In this document: positions 11,619 to 21,504 of the stretch, in pieces | Position numbering within the stretch: position 1 is the stretch's first letter | Layout of the letters: each line of letters starts with the position of its first letter | Source: Microstegium vimineum | Lineage: Eukaryota; Streptophyta; Magnoliopsida; Poales; Poaceae | Direction: 5' to 3' | NCBI GenBank assembly: GCA_022036555.1 | Contig: CM039120.1 | Coordinates: 14,213,291 to 14,277,290, forward strand | Length of the DNA: 64,000 nucleotides | Program-made: the position numbers and the translations under genes | The notes under the pieces: generated by a model | Databases searched by the model: none | Told to the model about the DNA's origin: nothing | The model's input: the letters and a program-made list of their open reading frames with translations, nothing else

Positions 11619-12016
11619 ACTATGTTCATGTTATTCTTGTTTTCCTTTGAATATGAGGATGTTGACGGTGTTTTGATGGTGATAAAATAGCTCGTAATTA
11701 CCGTCAACAGTTATCCATATGCTTGTGTGGTGATTGTTTATTTTCTTTAAGCAAATGTGTGGATGATATATTGTCATATGCATCACGCTTATTTGTTCAT
11801 CACGCACACTTGTAGGCACCCCACGGGTTGCAAAAGTTAGGGGGAGTTTGCTCTAAATTTTATGCTATCTTGATTATGATCAAGACGTGGAATTCAAATC
11901 CAATGCATGAATTTAGGGGGAGTCTCTTCCTAATGTTTGCAATTCAAAAGCTTCAATTTTTCCTATTATTGTGTAGGCCTAAGTTGGTTGTCATCAATTA
12001 CCAAAAAGGGGGAGTT

Positions 12017-13499
12017 TGTAAGTGCATTCGCCCCCTATGTGTGGGTTTTGGATAATTGATAACAATCAAATTAGGGACTAACATGCTTCTCTAAGCATAT
12101 TCACAGGTGTTAGTCCATTGATAAATTGAAATGATGAAATATGGTGATTGAAGCACCCCAAATTCCACTCTATGAAAAGCGGCCCATCTCAAGTGCTAAA
12201 GAGTTTATACTTTTGAATTGAGTTATAGGAAAAGCCACACTACCAAGAGGGATACAAATTGGACTAGCTAGAAGTGGGTAAGAGTGCTCAAGTTATTAGT
12301 ATAGAGACGCTTGAGAGACGTCATGAAGAACGGATCCTTGGAAGGTGCGTTGTGCTGTCAGCAGAGCTACCGGTAGTACCGGTTCCACCCACCGGTAGTA
12401 CCGGTGAGGGATCAGTAGTACCGGTCAACAGCCGGTTGTACCAGTAGTGCTTTTTTCAGCCCAGCCTTGGCGACTGTCTTTTACACAGTCGGTAGTACCG
12501 ATCCCGCCTCACCGGTAGTACCGGTGTGGACCGGTAGTACCGGTAGTGCTTTTTCCCGCACGCCTTCAGGGCTCATCCCCAATGGTCATAAAGTGGCCGA
12601 TAGTACCGGTGGGAGTACCGGTACCTCTTCGGGGGCTGAAGACATTTAGTCTATCGCAGCCCCCTCTCTCTCACTCACCCATTCATTTCATTCACTCTCA
12701 CCCACCTTGATAAAAAGGGCTCTCCAAACATTGACTCACCTCCTCTCTCTCTCCCTCTTGCTCTACAACTTCGATTCTTGCAAGATTAGAGCGAGGCAAG
12801 TGAGATTGAGTGCGGGGAACTTCGATCTACAACATGAGCACTTGGATTCATCTTCTAGCCGGTTGGATTTGTGTTTGTTACTCTTGGGTTCTTGGAACCC
12901 TAGCCGGCTAGGCGTTCTTCGTGGTTGCCCGTGTTGTTCTACTTGTGAGGGCACCCCGAATTGTTTGTATCACCTCTTTGATTCTTAGTGGAAACCTCGG
13001 GCTAACCTTTGTGGTTGCTTTGAGAGAGGCAAGGAGGTGGAAGAGACTCCGACCTTTGTGGTCACCTCAACAACGGGGACGTAGGTGCTCCTTGTGTGGA
13101 GACCAAACCTCAGATTAAATCTTGTGTCTCGTGTGCTTTCTCTTATTCCTTTCATATACTTTGTGCTATCTCTTGTTCTTCGTGTTCTTCCTCTCCCTCT
13201 TCGTTCTTAGGGTTGGAAGAGCCGATCTACGATTTGGTGAAGGAGCAAGACAAGGGGAGTCCATCTACCACCTCTACATCACCTAAGGATAGTAAGGAAT
13301 TAGTGGATCTAAAATCTAAGTTGAATTCATTCGAGATTTGCTAGTTCCCGTAGGAACCGGTAGTACAGGCAGTAGCACCGGTAGTACCGGTCCACCACCG
13401 GTAGTACTAACTTCTGCATCAAGTTTTTGAATTTCAGGTTTTAAAGAATTGCCTATTCACCCCCCCCCCCCCCCCCTCTAGTCCAATTAGGTACTTTCA
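12017..13499 (+). repeat. 3' LTR of Sirevirus D
   Basis: Preceded by the polypurine tract CCAAAAAGGGGGAG (12001-12014); starts TGTAAGTGC and ends ACTTTCA. It carries an array of ACCGGTAGTACCGGT words at 12367-12640 and again at 13350-13420, a TATA-like GATAAAAAGG at 12709-12718, and a long C tract near 13460 shortly before the end, as in the LTRs of A, B and C. The 5' LTR lies before the window. Confidence 0.85.
12367..12640 (+). promoter_or_regulatory. ACCGGTAGTACCGGT word array upstream of the D LTR promoter
   Basis: Multiple near-identical copies of the palindromic word ACCGGTAGTACCGGT and of its half, ACCGGT. They end about 70 bp upstream of the TATA-like box at 12709. Role unknown; see findings. 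Confidence 0.6.
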
Positions 13500-14415
13500 C
13501 TTGTAGAGGATTTGGATTTGCTAGAAGTGACACATGATCAGCTAAAACATTTGTTAGCTTCATCACAAGCATCTGAGAAAAAAATTCTAGCTGATATGAG
13601 ATTTGGCTTCTCCTCATTGTCAATTTTTATATACATGCAACTACTATTTGTCCATTAGTTTTATGCTACAAGCATCTATGTAATATTGGTCTGTATGAAC
13701 TGGGGGCCATAATTTATGCTACTTTTGTTCATGATTTTGTGGATTTTTTTCTATTTTGTTTTTGGATATATACGGTACTTTGCTTCAATTGCACATTAAT
13801 TTTTACCAAAAGAATTCTTCGATTGATTTATACATTTGTTCATTGTTTTGTGGATTTTTTTTTCTATTTTGAATTGGATACATACGGTACTTTGGTTCAA
13901 TTGCACGATCATTTTTACCAAATGAATTCTTGGATTGCTATGTAATATATAGTAAATATATTCATGTAAAACAATAGTAGGGAAACTCCCCTGACAACCG
14001 TCTGCCAAAGAGCAACAGGGAATTCTCCCCTGCCATGGATGCCTTCCTTGGAGATGAGGCGGGAAGTAGAAATCCAAAATAATCTCGTCGGGGGCAGAGT
14101 TTTCGGGGCTAATTTGCCACGCACTGCCAAAGTAGGCCGAAGTGTTCACCATCGTGGGGGCGGGGCACACAGATTGGGCTCCGGCCCAATTAGCTCCGGC
14201 CCAATTACGGGAGGATTCGCTATTGGCCCAAAATCACATTAGTGTCGGATTAATTGATTGCTTGATTATTGGATTGTCATACGAACTCCGGTCGCCAAAA
14301 AAATAATAAAATGCGACGGAGCTGAGGGTCCCATGTCGCTGCTGTTGTATGGAAAACCAAGACTCGCCTCCGCTAGACCCAAGCCTAGCTCCAGCCCTGC
14401 TGTTCGAACCGGGCT
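13500..14415. other. Spacer with a possible exon relic and a local duplication
   Basis: Directly after the D LTR a plus-strand frame is open from 13501 to about 13657, with a charged, helix-like stretch (E, D, L, H, K-rich). It could be the rest of a gene broken by D, but I recognise no family. At about 13728-13830 and 13838-13940 there is a diverged tandem duplication of about 105 bp around the words GTGGATTTTTTTCTATTTTG and ACGGTACTTTG. No gene call. Confidence 0.4.
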
Positions 14416-15780
14416 ATGGCGTCCCTCAAGCGAGAGAGGAAAACAACCGATGACGACGACGACGGCACTTACAGCATACCCAAGCGGCGGCTCCTCACGG
14501 TTGCCGGGTTCGACTACCTCAACGGCGACGCCTCCTGGATCACGTCGCAGGGTTGGGTGCTCGTGCTGGACCCCATCACGCGCGACGCTTGCCTGCGTGA
14601 TCCCTTCACCTCCCGCACGGTCCGTCTGCCCTCGGACCAGGCGAACCTCCTCCCAAGCAACTAACACACGAGGTGCTTCTTGTCGATGCCCGACGCTGGT
14701 GGTTGTATCGTGCTAGTGGTCCACCAAGAGGACACCGTGCTGTGGTACTATAGCCCCGGCGGCGGCCAGTGGTTGAGACATGAGTACCCGTAAAGTTTTC
14801 CAAACGGGCCGGCCCGGCCCGCCTGGGCACGGCACGGCAGGCACGGTATATGAGCTGTGTCGTGCCGGAGCGTGTCAGCGTGCCAAAGTTCAGGCACTGG
14901 CACGGCCCTAAACCTGGTCAGTCGTGCCAGGCGTGCCGGCCCTGGCACTAAATGCGTGTGTGTCCCGTGTCGAGTCGTGCCTGCTCCGTGCCTGACCCGT
15001 GCTAGCCGTGCCGAGTCGTGCCTCCTCCGTGTCTACCCCGTGCCGAGCCGTGCCTACCCCGTGCCAGCCGTGCCTGCCCCGTGCCAAGACGGGCCGCCTG
15101 CTGGACCGGGCCGTGCCCGTGCCGGCACTACGAGCCGACTTCTTGGCTCAGGCACGGGTACGGCTGGGCCGGGCTAGGGCCGTGCTTTTTCGCACCGGGC
15201 TGGTGCCGGCCCGTTTAACACAGCCCGTTTAAAAAACTTTACCATTTGGGCCATGCTCACGCTTACTGCAGCGAGGGGAAAGTTCTACGCTCACGTTTTT
15301 GAAGAGGATAAGCTCGTCACACTCGACTTCTCTCCGGGGCACATTTTTTCAAGCACACATCATGTGTGATCACGCCGTGGCTGCCAGGGCTGTTCCAAAC
15401 TCGAGTCATCGAGTCTTGTGGCGATCTCTTCGTCCTGCGGATCAGTTTGGAGTACTTTCGGCTTTCGCTGCCAAGGCGTCACGGAGATATACGTCTACAA
15501 GCTGGTCATGTCCAGCAACGTTAACGCCAGCTGGGTGAAGGTAGCTGCGCTTGGTGACAACAGGGTGTTCTTCTCTGGCAGAGACAAGGATGAGTATGGG
15601 GCCTCCATGGCGGCAGATGAGGTCGGCCTCAAGGCAAATTCTATTTATTTCACGCTAGAGAATGACAAGGGCTTGTACGTGCATGACTTGGAGCAAGGAA
15701 CTACCATCCTGCACAACCCTGGCCCGGATGTTCCAGATTCTATAGAGCCTCTACTTTTGATGCATGCATGCGCGAGCTAG
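14416..15780 (+). pseudogene. DUF295/KIB-type beta-propeller gene, broken and interrupted by a MITE
   Basis: The frame from ATG 14416 reads a short acidic N-terminus, then a propeller-like segment (SQGWVLVLDPITRDACLRDP, SRTVRLPS) with a TAA at 14662-14664. The same frame continues to 14791 with the family-typical LWYYSPGGGQW. A 449-bp GC-rich element (14792-15240) follows. After it, coding resumes at 15241 (GKFYAHVF, LVTLDF), shifts frame near 15455-15475, and continues through VYKLVMSSNVNASWVKV, LGDNRVFFSG and GLYVHDLE, with the typical acidic-basic ending near 15760. Plants use such proteins as F-box-associated or kelch-like factors, and many are recent grass duplicates. No F-box is visible before the propeller. 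Clearly non-functional. Confidence 0.75.
14792..15240. mobile_element. GC-rich MITE inside the DUF295 pseudogene
   Basis: Ends are inverted: AAAGTTTTCCAAACGGGC at the left and GCCCGTTTAAAAAACTTT at the right. The interior is made of degenerate GTGCC/GGCAC units (a minisatellite built from the GCCGTGCC word). The type is hAT-like by resemblance to other grass repeats of this composition. I could not find a clean 8-bp target duplication. Confidence 0.6.
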
Positions 15781-15990
15781 CACTTGATGCATACGTTACA
15801 TTTTCTTCAAAAGTATATGTAATGCACTGACGGTCCTTAAGCTTATTTTGTTGTGTTGTCTTTTGATATCTAAAACTCATAAATCGCTTGTTTGGGTTCG
15901 AAACGAATTGTCGGTTATGTCATCTAGGTCCCTAAGCATGTAAATTTACATTTTTAAATCCTCAAACGTGTTCAATCGCATCATCTCGGT
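15743..15990 (+). repeat. Gene 3'-end duplication, copy 1
   Basis: Starts with AGAGCCTCTACTTTTGATGC, which recurs at 16243. The following sequence (ACATTTTCTTCAAAAGTATA, then CTTAAGC...TTGTGTTG and a string of 'cctaaacatgtaaat'-like words) matches 20224-20430. Copy 2 is split by two MITEs and the MULE. Confidence 0.6.
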
Positions 15991-16212
15991 TCCTAAACAT
16001 GTAAATCGATCCTCGATCTATGATCCGGTTTCGGTTCCTAAACACGTAAATCGATCCTCGATCTATGATCCGGTTTCGGTTCCTAAACATGTAAATCGAT
16101 CCTCGATCTATGATCCGGTTTCGGTTCCTAAACACGTAAATCGATCCTCGATCTATGATCCGGTTTCGGTTCCTAAACATGTAAATCGATCCTCGATCTA
16201 TGTTCCGGTTTC
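15985..16212 (+). repeat. 45-bp tandem array, about five copies
   Basis: Unit of 45 bp beginning TTCGGTTCCTAAACA and ending ATGATCCGGT. Copies alternate AAACATG, AAACACG, AAACATG, AAACACG, AAACATG, which suggests a 90-bp higher-order unit. Both strands are open across the array only because 45 is a multiple of three, so I do not call a gene. Confidence 0.85.
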
Positions 16213-16283
16213 CATATGTCTCACAACCAATCCAAACGTGTCTAGAGCCTCTACTTTTGATGCTTGCGGCGAGCTTGCACTTA

Positions 16284-16597
16284 GGTGTTGTTTGGTTGGC
16301 TTGTTTTGAGGTGTGATCCGTTTACACACCGTAAATTGATTCCATTATTTATTATTTGTTTGCGGGTACGATGGGATCAATTGGTACGGAAATGATTATC
16401 GATCTTCAGAAAATGGATTGCCTCCGATAGTGGCAGGGAAGCACTCCCGCTAGCTTGCGTCATGCCGGCAAGCAGCTGAGCCACCTATTGCCCGATGTGG
16501 AACGAAACAAAATTGAAAATAATTGTTTTCCTTCCCGTTACTCCCGGGAACAATTAACTTTACGTTGTCGTCGTCCTTCATCAAACCAAACAACAAC
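16284..16597. mobile_element. 314-bp MITE, PIF/Harbinger (Tourist)-like
   Basis: Inverted ends GGTGTTGTTTGGTTGG and CCAAACAACAAC, flanked by TTA (16281-16283 and 16598-16600). A TTA/TAA target fits PIF/Harbinger. No coding capacity. It lies in copy 2 of the duplicated gene 3' end. Confidence 0.7.
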
Positions 16598-16710
16598 TTA
16601 ATGTATACTACCTCCATAAATCTAATTGTTGACGTTTAAGATATGATTGTGCTTACCAAGAAGTGATTCATTAGAGGGTATATTTTTCTCTTTCTTCCCC
16701 TATTAAATGA

Positions 16711-17030
16711 GGAAAAAGTCTATATACCCCCCTGAACTATATGGGTATGTCTAACCAAGGCCCCCAACTAAAAAACCGTCTAATGGACACTCTAATATTT
16801 CCTAAACCGGGCAAGCAACCCCCTGGGCTGGTTTCAGACAACGGTTTTGCTGACATGGCAGCCAGCCGGTCGGCGGTTTTTACACGGTGGCGAACGACTC
16901 TTCGTTCCCTGTCACTGACCGGTGGCCCCCTCCTGCCAGGACCCGCGCCGACCGCCTCCTCCCCTTTTCTCTCCGTCTCCGTCTCCGTCTATCTGCTTCA
17001 GTCCGACCCCGCGCTCTCGGCTCTCTCTTC
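16711..17030 (+). repeat. Left terminal inverted repeat of the MULE
   Basis: Matches the reverse complement of 19480-19810, with several substitutions. It ends at the proposed leader of the GRF gene, so the TIR probably supplies the promoter, as in Mu elements. Confidence 0.8.
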
Positions 17031-17096
17031 ATGTCTGCCGCCTTCGAGGTTGTTAGGGTTTCGGCGGCGTCGTGGGCTGGCAAAAGCGGCGGTGCG

Positions 17097-17675
17097 ATGT
17101 CGAAGTCATGTGCGCAATCGGGCTCGAGCTGCAGCGGCGGTGGCGACGTGGGGTATGACGGGCTTGGATCGCCGGTGCTGTACCGCGTTGGGCCGCTGGC
17201 GTACGAGCCCGCGGTTCTTTGCGACTGCAAGTTGAAGGCGTGCAAGTGGATTTCGTGGAGCAATGGTCAACTAGGGCGAAGGTACCACAGGTGCAAGAGG
17301 GCTAAGGTAAACCGCCTCTGTCCCCCTCCTTTGTTTGTTCTTGGCATCTTTCATACTAATTGGATGAATGCATTCTTCGATGAGTTGCAAAGTAAGCTTG
17401 ATTGTGGATTTTTCCGCTGGGCCGACGAGGAATGCTCTGCATGGTACAAGGAGGTGCTTAGGGACCTCCGGGATGGAGTTTGGGAACTCAGGATGGATGT
17501 TGCGAAGAAAGAAGAAGAGTTGGAGGCCAAGAACAAGGAGGTCGAGGAGAAGAAGAAGCTTTTGGAGGAGAAGCAGCAGCAGCTCAACACCAAGGTTCTA
17601 GAAGTCCAGGCACTGGAAGTCAAAGTGCAAGAACAAGAACCAATGCACCAATGCTTTGGAACTGCACTTAGGTAG
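17097..17675 (+). CDS. GRF zinc-finger, coiled-coil protein carried by the MULE
   Basis: Two exons, 17097-17306 and 17397-17675, joined by a 90-bp intron with GT and AG ends. The intron is a multiple of three, so the genomic frame stays open. The product is about 162 residues: an S/G-rich start, a GRF zinc finger (about residues 30-80) with CDCK, CKWISWS, RRYHRC and, after the intron, CGFFRWADEE, then a coiled coil of E, K and Q (about residues 90-150). I chose ATG 17097 because the sequence before it resembles a leader (GGGTTTCGG); ATG 17031 is in frame and possible. GRF fingers bind nucleic acid in other proteins. Small GRF/coil genes of this type are numerous in grasses and often sit in MULEs. 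Role here is unknown. Confidence 0.75.
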   Translation: MSKSCAQSGSSCSGGGDVGYDGLGSPVLYRVGPLAYEPAVLCDCKLKACKWISWSNGQLGRRYHRCKRAKVNRLCPPPLFVLGIFHTNWMNAFFDELQSKLDCGFFRWADEECSAWYKEVLRDLRDGVWELRMDVAKKEEELEAKNKEVEEKKKLLEEKQQQLNTKVLEVQALEVKVQEQEPMHQCFGTALR

Positions 17676-18201
17676 TAGCTTAGTAGGTCTAATAGGTGAC
17701 TGGTTTAGGTTCCTTTTAGGTGTGATGTTCCTGGTGGATTCCAATCCAAAGCCCTCACATTTGGCTGGTTTGGAAGAATCATGTAATGTTGGTAATGTAA
17801 CCTGTTTTGGCTCTAGAGTCACAACTGTTTGAGCTGGTAATGTAACATGACAGCCTGTCATGATAGTATTGTGAATGAAATGATGCTTTATGTGCTATAC
17901 CAGTATTTGAACATATCTGTTTGCAATGACTGTTTGGTCATGCTAGTTTGAACATCATGCAAATTTACACATAATTGAAATGATGGCTCTATACAGTTAT
18001 ACATACAGATTTGGTACCAATGCAAACATCAAGCATTCATATCAGCATGGCATTACATCAGTAGAGTAGACATTATAGTGGCATTAGAATGCCCAAAAGA
18101 GTAGGGCATTGTCAGTGAAACATCTGCACTTTGAAATAGAAACATCTGCAAGGAAGTCAGTCTGAACTCTGCTCTGAATCAGGCTTACCTTCCATGTTGG
18201 G
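17676..18201. other. Convergent spacer of the MULE
   Basis: About 525 bp, AT-rich, containing the presumed 3' UTRs of both MULE genes. No ORF or repeat I can support. Confidence 0.5.
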
Positions 18202-19113
18202 TTATCCTTGATTTCTTGAAAATAATTCTTGGCTATCAAACTTGATTTCTTGAAAATAATGCTCTGAATAATGCTTGGTTATCCCAATCTTCTTTGCTGC
18301 ATTCCTCCTTTTGATCCCATAAACAAACTTCCTCATTTGTAGCCCCTCTTCATCCTCTGTTGAGCTGTCATCAGACAGGGGCTGCACATACTCTTCATTA
18401 GAGTTGTAATCATTTGAATCCAACACATTCTTCCCTTTCTCTTCACTCTCATCTTCATGCCATGCATTATCATCAGCAACACCAACTGTTGGCTTGGATG
18501 GAGACTTGTAGAATGCCATATATGATCTATAGTCCTTATCATCCATCTGAGACATCTGTCTATCTGTATTTGCTGCATCACCTCCATTGTCTGAATTTCC
18601 ATCATCTTCACTGTATGCATCTGCTTCATCACCTCCATGGTCTGCATATGCATCTGCATCTGCTTCATCACCTCCATGGTCTGCATCTGCATCTGATTCA
18701 TCACCTCCATGGTCTGCATCTGCCTGATCAGTTGATTCATCATCAGTAGGTGGCCCTATGTTATCTGCAGCCAAGTCAGTGGCCACCTTCTCTGTGTAGA
18801 TGTCCACTTTTAAACCTTCTGGATAGGTTGCATTAGGAATGTGAGCCTCAAGCATCACCTGACAAGATGCATCATCAACCAACATAACCAGACCATGTGT
18901 CATCTCCACGTATGGCTTCAACCAATACATCTTGATCACATTTTCTGTCCTATAGTGATCTTCCAAATGGCCCTTAATCTCAAAATATGATAGCTTGTCC
19001 ACATCAATCCAAGATTTTGAGATGTCTCCACCCAAATAGTGCATATGAGCCCCTACTTTCTGAAACCAACCACCAAAATAAAACCTTATGCATAACATCT
19101 CCATGTTCGCCAT
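18202..19113 (-). pseudogene. MULE transposase-type N-terminal fragment (PB1-like domain, acidic linker)
   Basis: 303 residues. The first 110 (IRFYFGGWF, HYLGGD, DVDKLSYFEIKGHL) resemble the PB1-like domain found at the N-terminus of many grass MuDR-type transposases. Next is an acidic linker with about four repeats of a DHGGDEADAD unit (18610-18730), then a short basic tail. It ends before the zinc-finger and DDE domains. An acceptor-like TTTGAAATTGCTAG just upstream suggests a missing 5' exon within the TIR. It is probably a relic of the element's own transposase rather than a working protein. Confidence 0.6.
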
Positions 19114-19479
19114 CCTAGCAATTTCAAAAAAACCAGAACTCTATCAGTTAACATCAAACTGTCACAGTATACACTAACTGAAACCATGAACAAAACCCTA
19201 ATCCCTAAATATCGTGAACAAACATCCAACCAGTGTAATCGTGTGTCTCGACTACTTGCCTACAACCATCATTCTTCACGGAATCAACCCTAATGCCACT
19301 ACACCAAACATTTGCAGACAAAATCCCAATTCCCCACAAAACCCGTGCGCGCTAAGCACAGCAGAACTCATCATGGCTAAAAACCGGGCAATAAGATGTC
19401 AACACGCACCTGGAGGAGAAGCTCGAAGCCGATGAGTACTACCCGTCGTCGATCATCACCACCTCGCCCGCGTCGCCGT
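19114..19479. other. MULE region upstream of the transposase fragment
   Basis: About 366 bp between the fragment and the right TIR; it would hold the intron and first exon of the minus-strand gene. I cannot define the exon. Confidence 0.4.
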
Positions 19480-19810
19480 AGCCGAAGAGAGAGCACAGAG
19501 CGCGGAGTGAGAGCCTGAGGCAGAGAGACGGAGACGGACGGAGACGGGGACGGAGAAATAGGTGGAGCGGTCGGCGCGGGTCCTAGCAGGAGGGGGCCAC
19601 CGGTCAGTGACAGGGAACGAAGAGTCGTTCGCCACCGTGTCAAAACCGCCGACCAACTGGCTGCCATGTCAGCAAAACCGCTGTCCGAAACCAGCCCAGG
19701 GGGTTGCTTGCCCGGTTTGAGAAATTTTAGAGTGTCCATTAGACGGTTTTTTAGTTGGGGGCCTTGGTTAGACACACCCCTATAGTTCAGGGGGTATATA
19801 GACTTTTTCC
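19480..19810 (-). repeat. Right terminal inverted repeat of the MULE
   Basis: Inverted copy of 16711-17030, ending GGGGTATATAGACTTTTTCC at 19810 followed by the 9-bp target copy. Confidence 0.8.
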
Positions 19811-20223
19811 ATTAAATGGGGCTACGAGTGCATTTGATAAGAGAAGAAGATGAGGCTCACCTGGCTTATGCAGCGCTGCTTGTGGCCGCAGTGCTGAGGT
19901 CCCTAGTTTGATTTCTCTGGGTGGGACACTTTTTTTGTGCTGCATGGTTTATTTTGCATGTTGTGGGCGAGTGAGTGCTACCTTGTGACGCGAGAGCCTG
20001 GGCAGGGGGAAACCGAGGTTGCATGCAGTGTGTTGTGGGCGAACGCGTGATGCGAGAGCCGAGGCGGCAAGGGCGGGGGAAACCGAGGGGTCGCGAGCGC
20101 AACGGGCGACGTGGTTATGAGGGGCATTCACGTCCATATTCTGCTCCGCGGCCGCGTGACCTCAACCTCTGCGAAATCGCGTAGAACACCCAAAACGTCA
20201 ACTAATACGAGTATGGAGGGAAT

Positions 20224-20430
20224 ATGTTATATTTTCTTCAAGAATATGCAATGCACTCGCAGTCCTTAACCCTACTTAGTTGTGTCAGAATAATAGTGAT
20301 GTGGTCTCGGGCATCTAGCATTCTACCGTCTTGAAATCTAAACTCGTAAGTTGCTTGTTAAGGTCCTAAAAATGGTCAATTATGTTATCTTGGTCTCTAA
20401 ACATGTACATTGCCTCTTAAAATCCTCAAA
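20224..20430 (+). repeat. Gene 3'-end duplication, copy 2 (continuation)
   Basis: Matches 15790-15990 with moderate divergence (TTTTCTTCAAGAATATG, then 'ccttaac...ttgtgtc'). Together with 16243-16283 and 16601-16605 it forms copy 2, interrupted by MITEs and the MULE. Confidence 0.6.
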
Positions 20431-21114
20431 TATGTCTTGTTCGCCTGATCGTTTCGGTGGGTGAGAAGTCGGCTGATCATGTCGTTTTTTTACTATTTTA
20501 TTATGAGATAAAAACACTGTTTCGGTGGTTGATTAGCCGAAGCCAAGTGAACAGGAAATCTCAGTTCCAAAACATGTGACCATAAGATAGGTGAGAGGGA
20601 GGAGAGAGATGGCTAACATGACCATGCGATATGTTAATTAACATGTCACATCGGTATATGGTGATATGAGTACATGATTACTGGTTGTGAGACTTGAATA
20701 GAGACTAGGACCTATGTAGGTGATTTATGAGTTTAGGTTCACTATGACACAATAGGACAAGTTCGTAGGTCTAACCAAACGATTTGAAAGTTTAAAGACT
20801 AGGATGATAAATAAAATCCAATAAGTTTGAGGATTGCTTGTGGGCCTTAATATATATTTTTTTTGAATATTTAGTTCAGTATATTCTACATTAATCCAAA
20901 TTCCCCATAAAATATTATTCCATCCAAACAGAATACGTGTATTTTTTTCGGACGAGAGTACGCGTGTATCTATTGTGTGACAAGACGGGATCGGAAACTA
21001 ACTCGTGACCGGCTCCAAAACGATAAACATAGTATGCGTTGATGACAAGATGGAATCAGGTACAACTAGTGACGGTCCAAAACTGCAAGACGTGTACCAC
21101 CTCAAGAGAAGTAG

Positions 21115-21118
<4 letters not shown>
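20431..21118. other. Non-coding spacer with a possible small MITE
   Basis: 20434-20553 has weak inverted ends (TTGTTCGCCTGATCG and CCAAGTGAACAG) like common grass hAT MITEs. The rest is AT-rich with no ORF or repeat I can support. Confidence 0.35.

Positions 21119-21150
<32 letters not shown>
21119..21150. repeat. TA microsatellite
   Basis: An uninterrupted run of TA dinucleotides over about 32 bp. Confidence 0.95.
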
Positions 21151-21154
<4 letters not shown>

Positions 21155-21160
21155 GACTAT

Positions 21161-21504
21161 TCTACACCCTAGGTGTAGAATACTATTCTAGTAATAATAA
21201 CCAACCAACCAGCCCGTCTCTATCTCGCCGGCCAGCCCACCTCCCCGTCTCCATCCCGACGGCCCCGCTCAGCCCACCTGAGCGCGCTCGCGCTCCCGCC
21301 CATCTAGCGAAAATAACGTTGCAGACAGGTTTTCTACACCCTAGGTGTAGAATACTATTCTAGTAGTAATAACCAACCAACCAGCCCGTCTCCATCTCGC
21401 CGGTCAGCCCACCTCCCCGTCTCCATCCCGACGGCCCCGCTCAGCCCACCTGAGCGCGCTCGCGCTCCCGCCCATCTAGCGAAAATAATGTTGCAGACAG
21501 GTTT
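21161..21504 (+). repeat. 172-bp tandem duplication
   Basis: Two near-identical copies (21161-21332 and 21333-21504). Each begins with the near-palindrome CTACACCCTAGGTGTAG and is otherwise GC-rich (CGGCCCCGCTCAGCCCACC). Differences are few, so the duplication is recent. Function unknown. Confidence 0.85.

Larger units (their letters stand above)
16711..19810. mobile_element. Mutator-like element (MULE), 3.1 kb, long terminal inverted repeats
   Basis: TIRs of roughly 320 bp (16711-17030 and 19480-19810) start GGAAAAAGTCTATATACCCC. They are flanked by ATTAAATGA (16702-16710) and ATTAAATGG (19811-19819), an 8-of-9 match to the 9-bp duplication of Mutator elements. Two convergent genes lie inside: a GRF zinc-finger gene on the plus strand and a transposase-type fragment on the minus strand. 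No DDE catalytic domain or SWIM finger is present, so the element is non-autonomous. Confidence 0.85.
16608..20222. mobile_element. Stowaway-like MITE carrying a nested MULE
   Basis: Left end CTACCTCCATA...TTGTTGACGTTT and right end AAACGTCAACTAATACGAG...ATGGAGG are inverted, with flanking TA. Without the MULE the element is about 500 bp (16608-16710 plus 19820-20222). TA target sites and the CTCC start fit Tc1/mariner-type MITEs. The right part (19820-20200) is GC-rich without a supported ORF. Confidence 0.6.

Noticed and set aside
15985..16212. CRISPR-like regular repeats
   Set aside because: Units are contiguous 45-bp tandem copies with no unique spacers, in a plant genome.
15962..16309. 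Open frames on both strands across the 45-bp tandem repeats
   Set aside because: The 45-bp unit is a multiple of three, so any open unit stays open; no domain and no start context.
18414..18749. Plus-strand ORF rich in H, L and M opposite the transposase fragment
   Set aside because: Antisense shadow of the acidic repeat region in the minus-strand gene.
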